Below, piece by piece: positions 45,408 to 58,078 of a stretch of DNA of 64,000 bases. The first letter of the stretch is position 1; every line of letters begins with the position of its first letter. Under the pieces are notes generated by a model. The model was not told the origin of the DNA, did no database searches, and saw nothing but the letters and a program-made list of their open reading frames with translations. Source of the DNA: Mnemiopsis leidyi (lineage: Eukaryota; Ctenophora; Tentaculata; Lobata; Bolinopsidae); assembly GCA_000226015.1 (NCBI GenBank), contig JH157001.1, positions 24,148 to 88,147 on the forward strand, given 5' to 3'. The position numbers and the translations under genes are program-made.

Positions 45408-48231
45408 GTAAATGACTTCAAATGTTGATGTTATATTTTCTATACAATTACGCCTAATCTGGAGTCCGAACCGAAGGAGCAAAGTTGCAAAAATTTTTGG
45501 TAAGCCAGCGATAGCGCCTACATTCATTACCGGACCGGTTCAAAATTTAAATTTTGGCCAATTCAGTGGTTTCTAGATCCGAATCTCTAAGTTTAACGGT
45601 AGATTGTGATTTTATATTCTTTTGGACCAAAACTGTCGTATTTTTCGATTCTTTTTAAAACCATCTGCGTTTTCCGATAAAGCTGTAACAAATTTTGTTT
45701 AGTCGTTAGCAGTAGAGCGACATTTTGGTTTTAACCTTTTCTTTTGAGTACGATCCTTTTGTGTGGCTAATGGCCCCTGATATACCTCAATTAGACCTTA
45801 CCGTGAAGTGTGAAAAGGACAATTCTGCCACAGAAACCGTCGGTACATAATCAACTATTGTTCGTGAGTCAACTTGGTTCATCCGACATTGACTTGCAGG
45901 TCAGCTGAGTGTCAATTGATAAAATCTTCCCTGGCTTTTTGCTCTATTGTATATCTGTAACCAATATATTTACCTATGGATAAACATTTTGTTCTGTGGT
46001 CTTCGTTCATTAGACACAAGAGAATTGTTTTGGGATAAGTCGAGTCTTTGTAAAATTTGCCTAACTCCACTTTTTACAAAACAAATATCAATTCCTTCAA
46101 ATAATTGTTCGGTAATTGACATAAAATCTTGTAAAAATAGCTTTTGCATATTGATATTTGTATTTATACAGATTTGTAAATATACAAAAGCTGTTTTTCA
46201 AGATTTTTTGTAAATTATCATTACAGTATTAAAGCCACTATAAAATTGACCACTATAAAATTAGAATCAAAATTTCTGCTTTCACCGGACGGATGTATCT
46301 CTTATTCTCCCACTCTCATGATGATGTTGCACGTTGTGATTAATTTAAATGCAGATTACAAAAGTATACAAAATAAAGCGAAGCAATTTCTCTGCCAAAT
46401 GACAATAGTATTCATTCTCTCATTGTCAAGAATCTTCCCGTGTACATATGCGCTTTTCATGTCGCTGAACCATCTACCTATTTTCAGAGAAACTTCACTG
46501 GCCTTACTGGTACATGTTTTAGCAATACGTCCCGTGGTCGTATAGCGTCAATGTAGATTAGGCATGAGCGCCGCTGGCATTTCCAGGAAACTGTTGTATT
46601 GAACCAAATCTTTTCGTCGTCGGCTTGAAAATTTTTTACTGAAATATCGGATTCAATTTTCTTGTAGATAGTTGTAGACGTGGTGAAGATCTACTGTCTT
46701 AATATAAAAATTCGGTAAAAACGGTCCACTTGCAAAAAGAATTGTGACCCCTCCGCAAAAATGCCTTTCTCCATGAAGGACATGCTTGGTGGACAAAATC
46801 ACTATGTCAAGATGGAGAGGACTCACTAAAACTAGGATTTCCATGAATTAGAAGCCAATTCCATCAGCTTGACCCAATAGAATTAGGCAGTGCAATACTC
46901 ACAATACAACCAACAAAATGCAGGAAAAGCTAAACGTATCTCCAGCATCTTTACGGATAATACGACCAATAAATCATATTGTAGTGTCATAATGATTTGT
47001 TGGCTCGAAACTAACTAAAAGCCACGGTTATGTACACGTCAGCATGGCTAGTCTCGCACAAATACAATGTTGCTTATCGCATTAGTCTGCCACTAGATGG
47101 AACGACACTTTCCAAAGAAACCGATTTGAAGTTGTCTTGCCTGGCCGCGGTTTATACCTGTCGATATATTCGAAGTTTTTGGTAATTCAATTTTCATTTT
47201 ATGAGCTTCGTTTATTGCCATTTAGTCTGTCAAATTTACCAATATGACAGATTTCTGTGTACTACTACTTTGTTACTATACGTTTTTCAGGATTCGCACA
47301 AATTGTTAAAGGTCGCGTTACATTGCGATCTGTTCGCATTATGCCAAATTTGCATGCTTTTTCTTTGTTTGTGCTTTATATTGATTGAACTGACTGCCTT
47401 ACTCAGTGAAAATGAAATGTTTTGATTTGGGCGGAGTAGGAATTGTTGGCCTAGAAAACGCGCATCTACCTATAAGTATAACATAAAACTTTGAGGCCAA
47501 ACGAAGTACCGAAAATTCGGTCATTAAGACTAGCCACACATTACGGGATACGAGATATCTATCTTATGTAGATTTTACCACCTTTTATGACCGTTAGTAT
47601 TTGCTCTTGTATTTCTCGACGAATAGTATCTATGACATTCATGATTATGTTTTTATGATTTTGTATCGAATGCTTTCGTTCTTGGGAATGTTGCTTTTTC
47701 TCAATTGAAAATGGATACGAGCGTTTTAATTAAAATGCTTTGTTTGTCCTATTAATCTGAGTTGGATTTGCTGAGCCACTTTAATGAATGTGATGAAAAG
47801 TTTGCAGTAAGAAAAATATCGATAAAATATTTGATAGAATATAGTGACGTAAGCTAACGAATAAAGATCAGATACCATCGTATTTTGCAAATAAATACAT
47901 AGATAATGTCGTAGCACTGAAAGAGTAGTAGTAGTAAGAATCTTTAAAAGTACGAAATATCTCTATACAAGAGCATCCTAGGTACTTTATAGATATCAGA
48001 ACACGAAAAAAAAAGATAAAAAAAACGACTTTCTATTCATCTTCTAACTTTTTCCATTCAATCCTATCTAAGGCCAAATATCTAAGGTCTTCAAAGTCAG
48101 TAATATTCCTAAGTGGTATGTCAAGATCTCTACGTCTCAAATCTGAAAGAGTAAAACGATAAAACCTCGATTTTCACGTACTTTTACTATACCTTGCCCC
48201 TCACCGCGTCTCTTTAGCAAAACGGACCAAC
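45408..48231. other. AT-rich intron or intergenic region
   Basis: No convincing exon. Several open frames of 60-100 codons are A/T-driven and lack splice support. Confidence 0.4.
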
Positions 48232-50314
48232 ATGGCGTCCAGCTGTCCCCCCACCCACGAGGAGGAGATATTTGAACATGGTCACGTGACACCATCAATA
48301 GTGGAGTCGCCAATGGTGGAGTCGGAAGCTGTCATGAGACTGGAGTCAGGAGGCGAGCTGTCTAACTTTCGTATCCGCAAGTTTTTCGACAACAGAGGCA
48401 AGGACAGGAAGAGACGACGACGGGGACCGACCAAGTGGGCTTTTAACACCGGGACCATCAAGGTTAGTAGGCATCCTTAGCTGTGCCAGCAATTGGGAGG
48501 GGGCAGGGCAGAAAAATGCTGGTTTTATTTGTCTCTTATTTTGAGTATCAGACTGGAGAAAATCCAGCCAGGTTTGAATATCTCACTCTTGACAATGATT
48601 CGTATTCTGATCATGACGCTCGGATCTATTCTATTTCTATGCGTTCATTAGTGTGTAATGTGTCTATATCTTCAGAAGCCCATTGTTTAAGTGTCTGTGA
48701 AACACAGACTGCTCCATATCTATAAGCACCTACTTAGCTACTTAAACAACTAACATTGTTAAACATTATCTCATTTAATTAACATTTCCAGTCTGAATCT
48801 GTACCGTGTGCCTGTGTCAATGAGTAGGCTTGCCTTCTGTTGAACTTGAAGTTCATTGCAATTTATTTTTGAAAAAAAGTATATTCTACTTCATTTTTGG
48901 TTTGTTATATGTTCCAGCCAATATTCCCAAGGACAAAGGATGTCTAAGGAAGAATTCCGACTTGTGCAGGTTTTTTTTGTGTCTCATATTAATCCCTTCC
49001 CGCCTATCAGGAATGTTGATTTTCGTAGTGTTTAAAGTATAGCAGTATTTAAGTTTGAACCATTTATAGATATACGACACGCAGCTGTTGTCCTAACAAT
49101 GTAGATATATATCACTTATCCAGTGTAGTTTCTACTACACAATTACGACAAGAATAGACTGTATGTGTGTTTCAGTTTCTAAAAAAGTTCAAAAAGCCGA
49201 ATAAAGAGGATGAAAGAGACACTCCTTCACCCACCTATCACGGAATTAACAACGGTGTCCCACCAAAAGTGGTGAGACATTTGCCCTGCGTTCAATAGCA
49301 ACTTGTTTGTGTGGGTTTTCAAGCTTTTTAAACAAACAGCCTCTTTCTTTAAACTTTCTTTAAACTGACAATATGTGTTATAGAAAAAAAACTGATCACA
49401 CCAGCCAGTCAAAAGAGGATAAGCTTCTTCATTTACTCGAGTCCTATTTCTTAGAGGTACCTACGATCGGGTTTTCTCATTTAACGCTTACTCCCATGAC
49501 TGGTTCTTTGTGCCGTCTACAACTACATGCTTACAAGTGCTTTTTCTCTTCAATGGACCATGGTTCTGTGCGATATCTTTTGAGTTGTTTTCTTTACTCT
49601 TTTATCACACTTCCACATTTTCTTCTGTTTTTTTACCAGGTGTTCGGTTGGTGCCAGGTGTGATTTTTTGAAATAAAACTATCAGCTGTTGCTTTAACGT
49701 TCACAATCTGTCAATCTTTCAATATCAGGGTGTATTTGTTGATTTGAACTTATCTCTATGTTTAAAAAGTTGTCAGAATTATCAATTTCGTTAGATTTGG
49801 GGATTTTATTTTGATTGATAAAACTTTCAGTTAACGTTATCAGCCTTACAGTTTATTTAACTGTTTTCATATATTCTATTCTTGAAGAATCGACTTCTAA
49901 AGCTAAAGAGGTCCTGCCTAGCCGTTCTCGAGCTTGAAGAGCGTTAAAGAATGTATATGCAAACTTTTACTGAGTTTTTTAGTTCATAGTTTTAGTAATC
50001 ATACGTATTTTCGTTTTATCAGCTGCACAGGTGGCTTGTCGATTACATAACATTTAAGTCATGAAATACTCTCTAAATCTTACCTCAAATAATAATTTTC
50101 AGACAACGACATTAGCCAAACTTCCTTGCTTATACTGTCTGGTTATTCCGTAGAGGGTATCAATATCCACACACCTTTATGACAAAATGATCGAATGTAC
50201 GCAGTACATTTATTTTAGGTTACTCCACTAACCAGGCTACCAATGATCTCCCTGGCAAAGTCCGTTGCCCATGACATCAATCTCACATTCCTCAAGTCCC
50301 TGTGTGACAACTGA
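48232..50314 (+). CDS. Unrecognised basic protein, or 3' end of the upstream gene with its own first exon
   Basis: Exons 48232-48462, 49176-49271 and 50219-50314 (TGA) join in phase to 139 residues. ATG 48232 lies in CCAACATGG context. The acidic start (MASSCPPTHEEEIFEHGH) is followed by a very basic run, FRIRKFFDNRGKDRKRRRRG and KWAFNTGTIK, then FLKKFKKPNKEDERDTPSPT and a C-terminus LAKSVAHDINLTFLKSLCDN. The Lys/Arg clusters could act in nuclear import or nucleic-acid or membrane binding; that is inference. A TCTTTAG acceptor-like site lies 14 bases before the ATG, so this may also be an internal exon. Phase-0 exons at 45354-45407 could splice straight to 49176, which would make 48232 an alternative first exon. 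The last two exons recur at 51926-53095. Confidence 0.6.
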
Positions 50315-50332
50315 TCCATGTTCATTTTAACA
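48690..50332. repeat. Duplicated segment, copy 1 (left of gap)
   Basis: Collinear with 50343-53113, from GTGTCTGTGAAACACAGACT to the sequence ending ATGTTCATTTTAACA, which stops exactly at the gap. It includes two coding exons. Differences are scattered substitutions and small indels. Confidence 0.9.
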
Positions 50333-50342
50333 NNNNNNNNNN
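50333..50342. other. Assembly gap (10 N)
   Basis: Ten N join two contigs whose ends are homologous: the left contig ends in the same sequence that is found at 53113 in the right contig. The true distance is unknown and may be negative (overlap). Confidence 0.95.
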
Positions 50343-50735
50343 AGTGTCTGTGAAATGCAGACTGCTCCATATCTATAAGCACCTACTTAGGTACTTAAAC
50401 AACTAACATTGTTAAACATCATCTCATTTAATCTAACATTTCCAGTCTATCTCTGTACCGTGTGCCTGTGTCAATGAGTAGGCTTGCCTTTGTTGAATCT
50501 GTTGAACTTGAAGTTCATTGCAATTATTTTTAGTCTGTGAGTGTTACTCTGTTAATATTCTCCTTCTTTTTCGGTCCGGAATATACTCCCTAGAACATGG
50601 GATATTTAAGGAAGAATTCCGGCTTGTGGGTTTATTTTGTGTCTCATATTAATCCGTTCTCACCTATCCGGAGTGTTCGTTATGTGGAAATTCAATGAAA
50701 AGCAGTATTCAAGTTAAGTTTGTACTATTGATAGA

Positions 50736-51805
50736 CACCCCTGCAGAAAAGGTCGATTTGAGGTCCCCTTGGAACATTGAAAGAAGAATTGAAAGCAAAC
50801 TAAAGAATTTTTCTTGAAAATTGGCGTGCAAAAATTTTCAAAGAAAAATCAAAGTGTCATACAACTTTGCAACCTAACTAAATAAAATTTTTCTCAAATT
50901 TTAGTTTAGTAATTGGTTCTTTATGAAAAAAAAATTTCAAAGGAAAATCAAAGTGTCATACAACTTTGAAACCTAACGAAATGAAATTTTTCTCAAATTT
51001 TAGTTTGGTAATTGGTTAGTTGGTTCTTTATGGGGGGAAAAAAGATCCAAACCGTTTAATGTAATAATGTTCAGTATTGTTTAGCACCCATTTTTTCGTG
51101 CAACAAATCAAACTAAAAGTTTGATTTCTTTTTCTGGGATGTTCTGAGTTTGCTCCAAATTTGATGAGCATAATTGAATTCTGTTGACAACATTATAATT
51201 TTGTCACAATAAACTAAAAACTTTAGTTCGCCAGCCAAATTAGTTGTTTAGGACAAATTCACAAGGATTTCTTTGAATAGAATTGAAATGATGAACTTAG
51301 CTGTTCGAAAATTGCAGCCGGCAGTTTCCAAAAAATAACCAAGAATAGCATTTCCTTTATTCCCAGAAACGTTGTCAGCGACAAATTAATGATGATTTTT
51401 CTAAAATTTTCGGGGGCTTTCCCCCATAATTTTAGATTGAAATGATACGCTTTAGCCGTTCCAAAATTGCAGCCTGCAGTTTCCATTTCCAAAATATCCG
51501 GGGCTTCTCCTGAGAACAAAATAACGAAGTAAATCCTTTCCTTTATTGCCAGATTCGTTATCTGAGACTGTTTAATCGTGATTTTCCTAAAATTTTAGGG
51601 GGCTTCGCCCCCAGAACGAAACAGCAAAGCTCAATTTTTCCTTAATTTCAACAAATTAAACAAAATTTTCTGGAGCTCCGCCCCCAAAAAGTAAAATGTA
51701 AAACAATGACTGGGGGACTCATAGTAAAGTTTCGCCTCTAAAGCAAACTAAAGAAAATTTCTCGGTAACTAAAAAGTTTATCTCAAATGATAATCTGCAC
51801 CCATG
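50736..51805. mobile_element. Nonautonomous DNA transposon insertion, hAT-like by its 8-bp target duplication
   Basis: Present in copy 2 and absent from the matching place in copy 1 (about 49070). It is flanked by the 8-base direct repeat TTGATAGA (50728-50735 and 51806-51813). Ends are CACCCCTGCAGA and, reverse-complemented, CATGGGTGCAGA, matching at 8 of 12 bases. Inside are two diverged copies of an AATTTTCAAAGAAAAATCAA-type block and repeated GGGGGCTTCGCCCCC-type hairpins. There is no transposase. The empty site in the other copy makes the boundaries secure; the hAT label rests on the duplication length and CA ends. Confidence 0.8.
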
Positions 51806-51925
51806 TTGATAGATATACGATACTCATAATACTAAGCTGTTGTCCTGACAATGCAGATATAAATATCACTTATCCAGTGTAGTTTCTACTACACACGACA
51901 AGAATAGACTGTATGTGTGTTTCAG

Positions 51926-53095
51926 TTTCTAAAAAAGTTCAAAAAGCCGAATAAAGAGGATGAGAGAGACACTCCTTCACCCACCTATCACAGTATGAAC
52001 AACGGTGCCCCACCAAAAGTGGTGAGACATTTGCCCTGTGTTTAGTGGGAACTTGTTTGTGTGGGGGTTTCAAGCTTTTTTTTAACAAACAGCCCTCTTT
52101 CTTCAAACTGACAATATGTGTTATGGAAAAAAACTGATCACACCAGCCAGTCAAAAGAGGATGAGCTTCTTCATTTACTCGAGTCCTCTTTTTTTTGTAG
52201 TCCTATTTCTTAGAGGTATGGTTACTACAACTACATGCTTACAAGTGCTTTTTCGCTTTAATGGACCATGGATCTCTGATATCTTTTGAGTTGTTTTCTT
52301 TACTCTTTTATCACACTTTCACATTTTCTTCTGTTTTTTACCAGGTGTTCGGTTGGTGCCAGGTGTGATTTTTTGAAATAAAACTATCAGCTGATGCTTT
52401 AACGTTCACAATCTGTCAATATCAGTGTGTATTTGTCGCTTTAACGTTCACAATCTGTCAATATCAGTGAGTATCTGTTGATTTGAACTTATCTCGATGT
52501 TTAAAAAATTGTCAGAATTATCAATTTCGTTAGATTTGGGATCAATTATATTTTGATCATGATAAAACTTTGAGTTAACGTTATCAGCCTTACAGTTTAT
52601 TTAACTGTTTTTATGTACTCTATTCTTAAAAAATCGACTTCTAAAGCTAAAGAGGTCCTGCCTAGCCGTTCTCGAGCTTGAAGAGCGTTAAAGAATGTAT
52701 ATGCAAACTTTTACTGAGTTTTTTAGTTCATAGTTTTAGTAATCATACGTATTTTCGTTTTATCAGCTGGCAGCTGCACAGGTGGCTTGTCGATTACCTA
52801 ACATTTAAGTCATAAAATATTTGCGACGATGAGACAACAATAACCTTCACTCTCTAAATCTTACCTCAAGTAATAATTTTCAGACAACGACATTAGCCAA
52901 ACTTCCATACTCATACTGTCTGGTTATTCCGTAGAGGGTATCAATATCCACACAACATGATGACAAAATGATCGAATGTACGGAGTACCTATATTTTAGG
53001 TTACTCCACTAACCAGGCTACCAATGATCTCCCTGGCAAAGTCCGTTGCCCATGACATCAATCTCACATTCCTCGAGTCCCTGTGTGACAACTGA
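51926..53095 (+). CDS. Second copy of the last two exons of the basic protein
   Basis: Exons 51926-52021 and 53000-53095 (TGA) keep splice sites and frame. Against copy 1 the protein changes are GI to SM and V to A in the first exon, and K to E in FLESLCDN, four changes in 63 residues. Most simply these are the other allele placed in tandem by the assembler. If the duplication is real, the gene would have two alternative terminal exon pairs, both phase 0. Confidence 0.65.
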
Positions 53096-53113
53096 TCCAT
53101 GTTCATTTTAACA

Positions 53114-56100
53114 TTAAAATGTAATTAAGAGCTAGTTTTATGTAATGGATTAGCGACGGAGGTATGTTTTTAGACTCCTCAGTTTCGCACCACGGCAAAT
53201 GCGTGGGTGTGCTGTTTGAAACTACGTGATCGTGAACTTTCTCCCCTACTTTCCCTCTCCACAAGTCAAACTCTCCGAGCCCGGTTAAAACAATGTCATT
53301 ATCATATCAGGAGAGTTTAACTCCCGGTATCCACAACATCGGACGGGCTCCTGGATGACCCACCACCACCACCTTCATTGTGCTGGCGAGAACTCACGAA
53401 ATACACACACAAACCACCTGAGCCTGGTTTCCTACGTCCCTACTTTCTTGGTGAGGACTGTACAAATGGAAGAGAGGTGGACTGTAATTACAACACGAAC
53501 ATTAGCACACGTTCGTCGGCCCTGCATTAACCCAGCCATCTTTTCTTTGTCCCCATTGTCTTCTTCTTCTTGATTTTACTCGCGTTGTTGTTGTTCGTGT
53601 TGACGTGTAGTTTTCTTGATAAGCACCCTGTTGGTTTGTTTTTACCCTCTTGTTCCACGCCTACATGCAAGCCTATTTATTTGAGTATAAACTTACGAAA
53701 AATATGGTCACGTAGTTTCAGGAAGAAATTATTTTTTGTCGGCCTGTCCCATGCCAAAAAATGACAAATTAAGTAGCATCTGAAGATATCTGCCATTATA
53801 TCTTCAGATGAAAATAATAATCGTAAAAGAGATGACCTCTTTCTTTTCAAAACTCAATGTTAAACAAGTTTGGCTTAGAAGGCCGCTTGTACAATGAAAT
53901 CCATCGCAGAATTATGCCTCAATGCAATGTTAGGGCAAGTGGTGAGTACTAACTTACTAGGGAAAGTAAGTGAGCAGTAAGTACGGCGCCTGATCCGGCC
54001 TCTCATGCGACTCCTTGTTACTTCAAGAACTCGCGTCTCCCTTAGAATTAAAAACGGGTTATCTTTGCGACTTTGAAATTAACTTTTTTACTTGTGTTGA
54101 TTTCTGATAATGGCTTTAAAATGAAAGCAAGTTGGTACAATTAGTTGTCGCTGCATGTTGTTATGTTATTATATGATATATGGTAGCTTTGTTAAGTTAG
54201 ATATAATAGCTTGGAGAGTTTAACTGGAATGCTTAACACATTTTAACCTTACAATTTGAAAAGAATAGCGAATGAGTCACATGGTCCTCATAGAATTAAG
54301 GATTGGCAAAATAATACTAATTAAAGATCCTAACCTTTCAATTTTCCAAGTTTGTAGCTGATAATGACTACCAAATCTTATCCTCCTTAGCTGAGTTCCT
54401 TAAATGCTGTTATGTTGATTGTTGAACCCTAGTTTCAAGGCTATCTTTCTTTTAATATATTACTATAATAGCGATCGCCGTATAAATGCTATTGTCACTT
54501 TTTTTGTCCCGAATAGGTTCTCGGTATAACCACATGGTAATATGGTATCTCTTTTGGCTACACGGCTACACGGCAGCCTAATTCTATATGACGTAAAAGC
54601 GGTGCTATCATTTGTCACGATCAAGGGATCGCGTGGTTAACGAACTTCATTAACGAACAACATTTATGCCTGACCAATTATGCGGAATCAATATCATATA
54701 TAAACAAAATCAGTCATCGCTCGAATATATTTTTACTGTTTGACCGTGCAATATTGTTTTACTCATATCACTTATGTAGTCATGTATTGTAGTATTTTAC
54801 TCTTTCTGTTTTCAAATAGCAGGCTAAAACCATGATTTGAAATTATCCTCAAAATCATGATTTAAAATTATGACCAACTCTTACAGCAATTGGGGCAAAC
54901 AGTATGTGTGTAAAATGTTGAACTTGAAGACATAAATGTCACAAATAATCCCAGGCCACACAAGTACTGACTCTCTGCACAGCAAAACCATTCAATTTCA
55001 AGTTGATTTTGCCGGCCATTACCCATTCACCTGAATACATCAGTAAAATTTTGTACCGCTTCAACCTACATACCTATTTTTTGGACTTAATTAAATAAAA
55101 TATCAGTAAAATGCAATAATTTATACCAGTTACAGTGTGTCAAAAAGATCCATATCTATTTCCTAGTAACCAAAAAATAGTCGGTAAAAAATCACCCATA
55201 TATTCGAGTGAATATGTTAGTTTGGCTGTGGAACTCGAGGGTTAGGCACGAGTTTAATACTGGGCAATCTTTGCTGTCTTTGTGGGGGGCATTGAGAGGC
55301 AAAATCATTTTCCTGGTATATTTCCGAAGTGGTGAGCAATTAGTGCAGAACAAAAGACGTTTGCTATCTTGGATTGATATTTTGGCAAGGTTCATGAATC
55401 ACCTGATCCCCTTATGAAGTACTATACTGCTTCCTCTCTGTGTGGCCCTCATCTTATAAACTTTGAACCTGCATCTGCTCGTTTTCAGGATTGATTTGGC
55501 TGCTTTTCTTTTGGATTTTGTTTTCATTTAGAGATACATGGTTTATAACCAATTATAATTCATATCAGTTTCGAAAGTTGTCGCTACAATTTAGAGTCGT
55601 GCCACAAAAAAAGTTGCTACTCAGTACTAGGTGCAATGTACGTAAGGTGCAATCGTGACGCCCAATGCTCATTACGGATACAATTTAAGTAATGTGGTCA
55701 CAGTGGATCCCACTTCATTAATTTTTTGATTAGCCTTTGCACAACCGGCAGCTTCCCAAGTCGGTATCAAATTCCAAAGATCAATCCCGCCTACGGTTGC
55801 CACCAAGGTAGGCGCTGTGTCTCAATCTCCTGCGACATTTATAATTAGCTTTGCCCTGTATATCCAGCTGTTTAATAAACTTGATATGACGTGATTGACT
55901 TTTAACGCCTCCACTGAATTGACCTCAGAGCTTCAGAGATCTCATGTTTTACGATTGAATTCCGTGTTAAAACATGTGTTATAGCAGTTAGCGATATAGA
56001 AGTTGACATGGATCCCGGTTAATATTTCTTTAAGGCAATTTCGTCCTAAAAATTTCATTAATAATCATAGTGCTGTTTAAAACCTGTATCTTTCACTTAC

Positions 56101-58078
56101 GACTAATTGTGTCGTTCTCCTTCTCTTCTAGAGTGACCGTGATTGAGGGTTGAATGAGCAGGTCTAGAATCTTCCAGGAGCTCCTTCAAAACAACTTTAA
56201 AGGCCTGGGTACAGGTGTAACAAATAAATATACAACAATTTATGGCAACCGCAATGCATCGATAGAGGTTATTAAGTTAGATTGCTTTTAAATGTTGAAG
56301 TGTTTTTATAATAAATTTGGCTTTTGTTTATGGTTATATCTAAGTTGTCAATTGAAAACTTTCTGTAGTGAAGCTCAGTGCAATCAACCGTTGCAAATAG
56401 ATATGTGGATACTACTCCGGCTGAAAGGTAAATGCCTAAGTTAAACGGGGCATTCACAAACTCAAGCTGGAATTTGTCATCTTAGTACATATTTGTGGCA
56501 TTCACGACACATAACCTTATCCAGCTGATTTCTGTTACTGTTCAGCAAAGTGATCACGTTTTACCATTTCATTTTCCGCTCATTCCGATTACATATTAAA
56601 CGCGGTCTGCCTGTTTACATTTTTGTGGATGTAGATCGTAGGATTCATAAGGTTTGGTGATACCGCGTTGGTTTTGTTATAAAGTTGACGGTTTTGGTTT
56701 CTTTTTGAGACTTTTGGCTTTAATTTGACCCATTATCCCCCGAAAATTTGTTCCTCTGTCATTTAATGAGTAAATGCCGAATGGTAGCTTTGCGAAAGTT
56801 TCTCTCGGAAATCTACGCTGATTAATCATTGAAACACCTATTCTGCGCAGGGGTTGGTTTATCCACGGTACCTATTTTAGTGTAACTGTCCTCTGACTTT
56901 GGTTCCTTGGCTTTCTGATCTTTCATATTTAAAAGTTATTGAGGGAATCAGATTCAATCCATTCTCAACATGTAACCGATATACAAATTGGCCGCTTACC
57001 AACTGGCAAATTGGATCAGTAAGATATAAGCATCACAAGACATTCATCATTACGTTCAAATTTGGCCTGGATCACTGGATCACAGATTTAGGGCGGTTCA
57101 TGGCAACTTCCGTCCCTGGCACAGACTGTAAAGCAGGATGAGATTATTTTGTTTCTGAGTACTTTGTCTCCTCACGTCCCCTGACAGAGCCGTGAGAAGT
57201 GAATTTTGTTATGAACACGTGAACACCAACATAGAATGATGAATATCCAGTGGAATCGCGTGAGCACTCAACAATGAACGAATCGCGAAGCAAGAAATTT
57301 AGTTGATATTTTCCGTGATTGTCCATACTACTACTGCTCATTGACATTTCTTCTGCTTGTCCTTTTCGCAAGCTAACAAGCATCGCGAGTTATCGTTGTA
57401 AAAATTATTTATTGTTCTGTTGTAAAATTACAGGGCAACTGTCCGTTCAGTCCCGAGGTTACATTTGTTTCGGATGGAAAGTTGCCAGAAAAATCCTTAT
57501 TTCTATAATTCGATCTTGATTTAATTTTTTCATTAAATTTAAAAGATGTGTTTCTTTGTTGGATAAATTCAGGGTTTCATCTCTATTTCATTTTTGAATT
57601 TCATAACTCTTACTCTTAGCCATAGATTTGAATATTTGATTTTTGAATTTAAGTTATTTAAGAGTTTATCATTTGTTCAACCTACATGGCACGCCTCGTT
57701 TCGATCGCCTTACGTTTACCTGCAACTTAATGTATTTCCTGCGTTATAGGTGCCTGATCACACATTCCACTGATCCTTGTGTATTTTTGAAACCTTATAC
57801 CTCCTCCAACATGTGAAATGATCATTGGAAGACTCGTTGTGTAGTATTGTTTTGTAACATTCTGATAATCCAATCTCCTAACAGGTCACGCAAATAAAAC
57901 TACGACGTCCGTCTATGTTAATCCTATTTTAGTATTTGAGGTTTTCTTAGTCTTACTCGTGCATAGTTTACATGATACCGATACAGATTACTACAGTTAG
58001 CGACTTTCAGTGGTAATAAAATTTGTTATTTGATAACTGCACAACCAGGTTCAGCCCTGATGAGAGGAGCTGCTGTTC
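53114..58078. other. Intergenic region with a tentative mini-gene
   Basis: Mostly AT-rich with no confident gene. Three pieces could join: ATG exon 53894-53941 (MKSIAELCLNAMLGQV, donor GTGAGT), 55752-55807 (LPKSVSNSKDQSRLRLPP) and a short exon after CTTCTCTTCTAG at 56131 (VTVIEG, then TGA). Phases agree, but nothing else supports the model. Confidence 0.3.

Larger units (their letters stand above)
50343..53113. repeat. Duplicated segment, copy 2 (right of gap)
   Basis: Second version of 48690-50332. It differs by substitutions, a roughly 45-base tandem duplication near 52400-52470, and a 1,070-bp insertion at 50736-51805. The first exon at 48232 is not part of the duplicated stretch. Confidence 0.9.

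Noticed and set aside
51259-51519. 86-codon minus-strand frame inside the 1,070-bp insertion
   Set aside because: It arises from two diverged internal repeats of the element. No transposase motifs.
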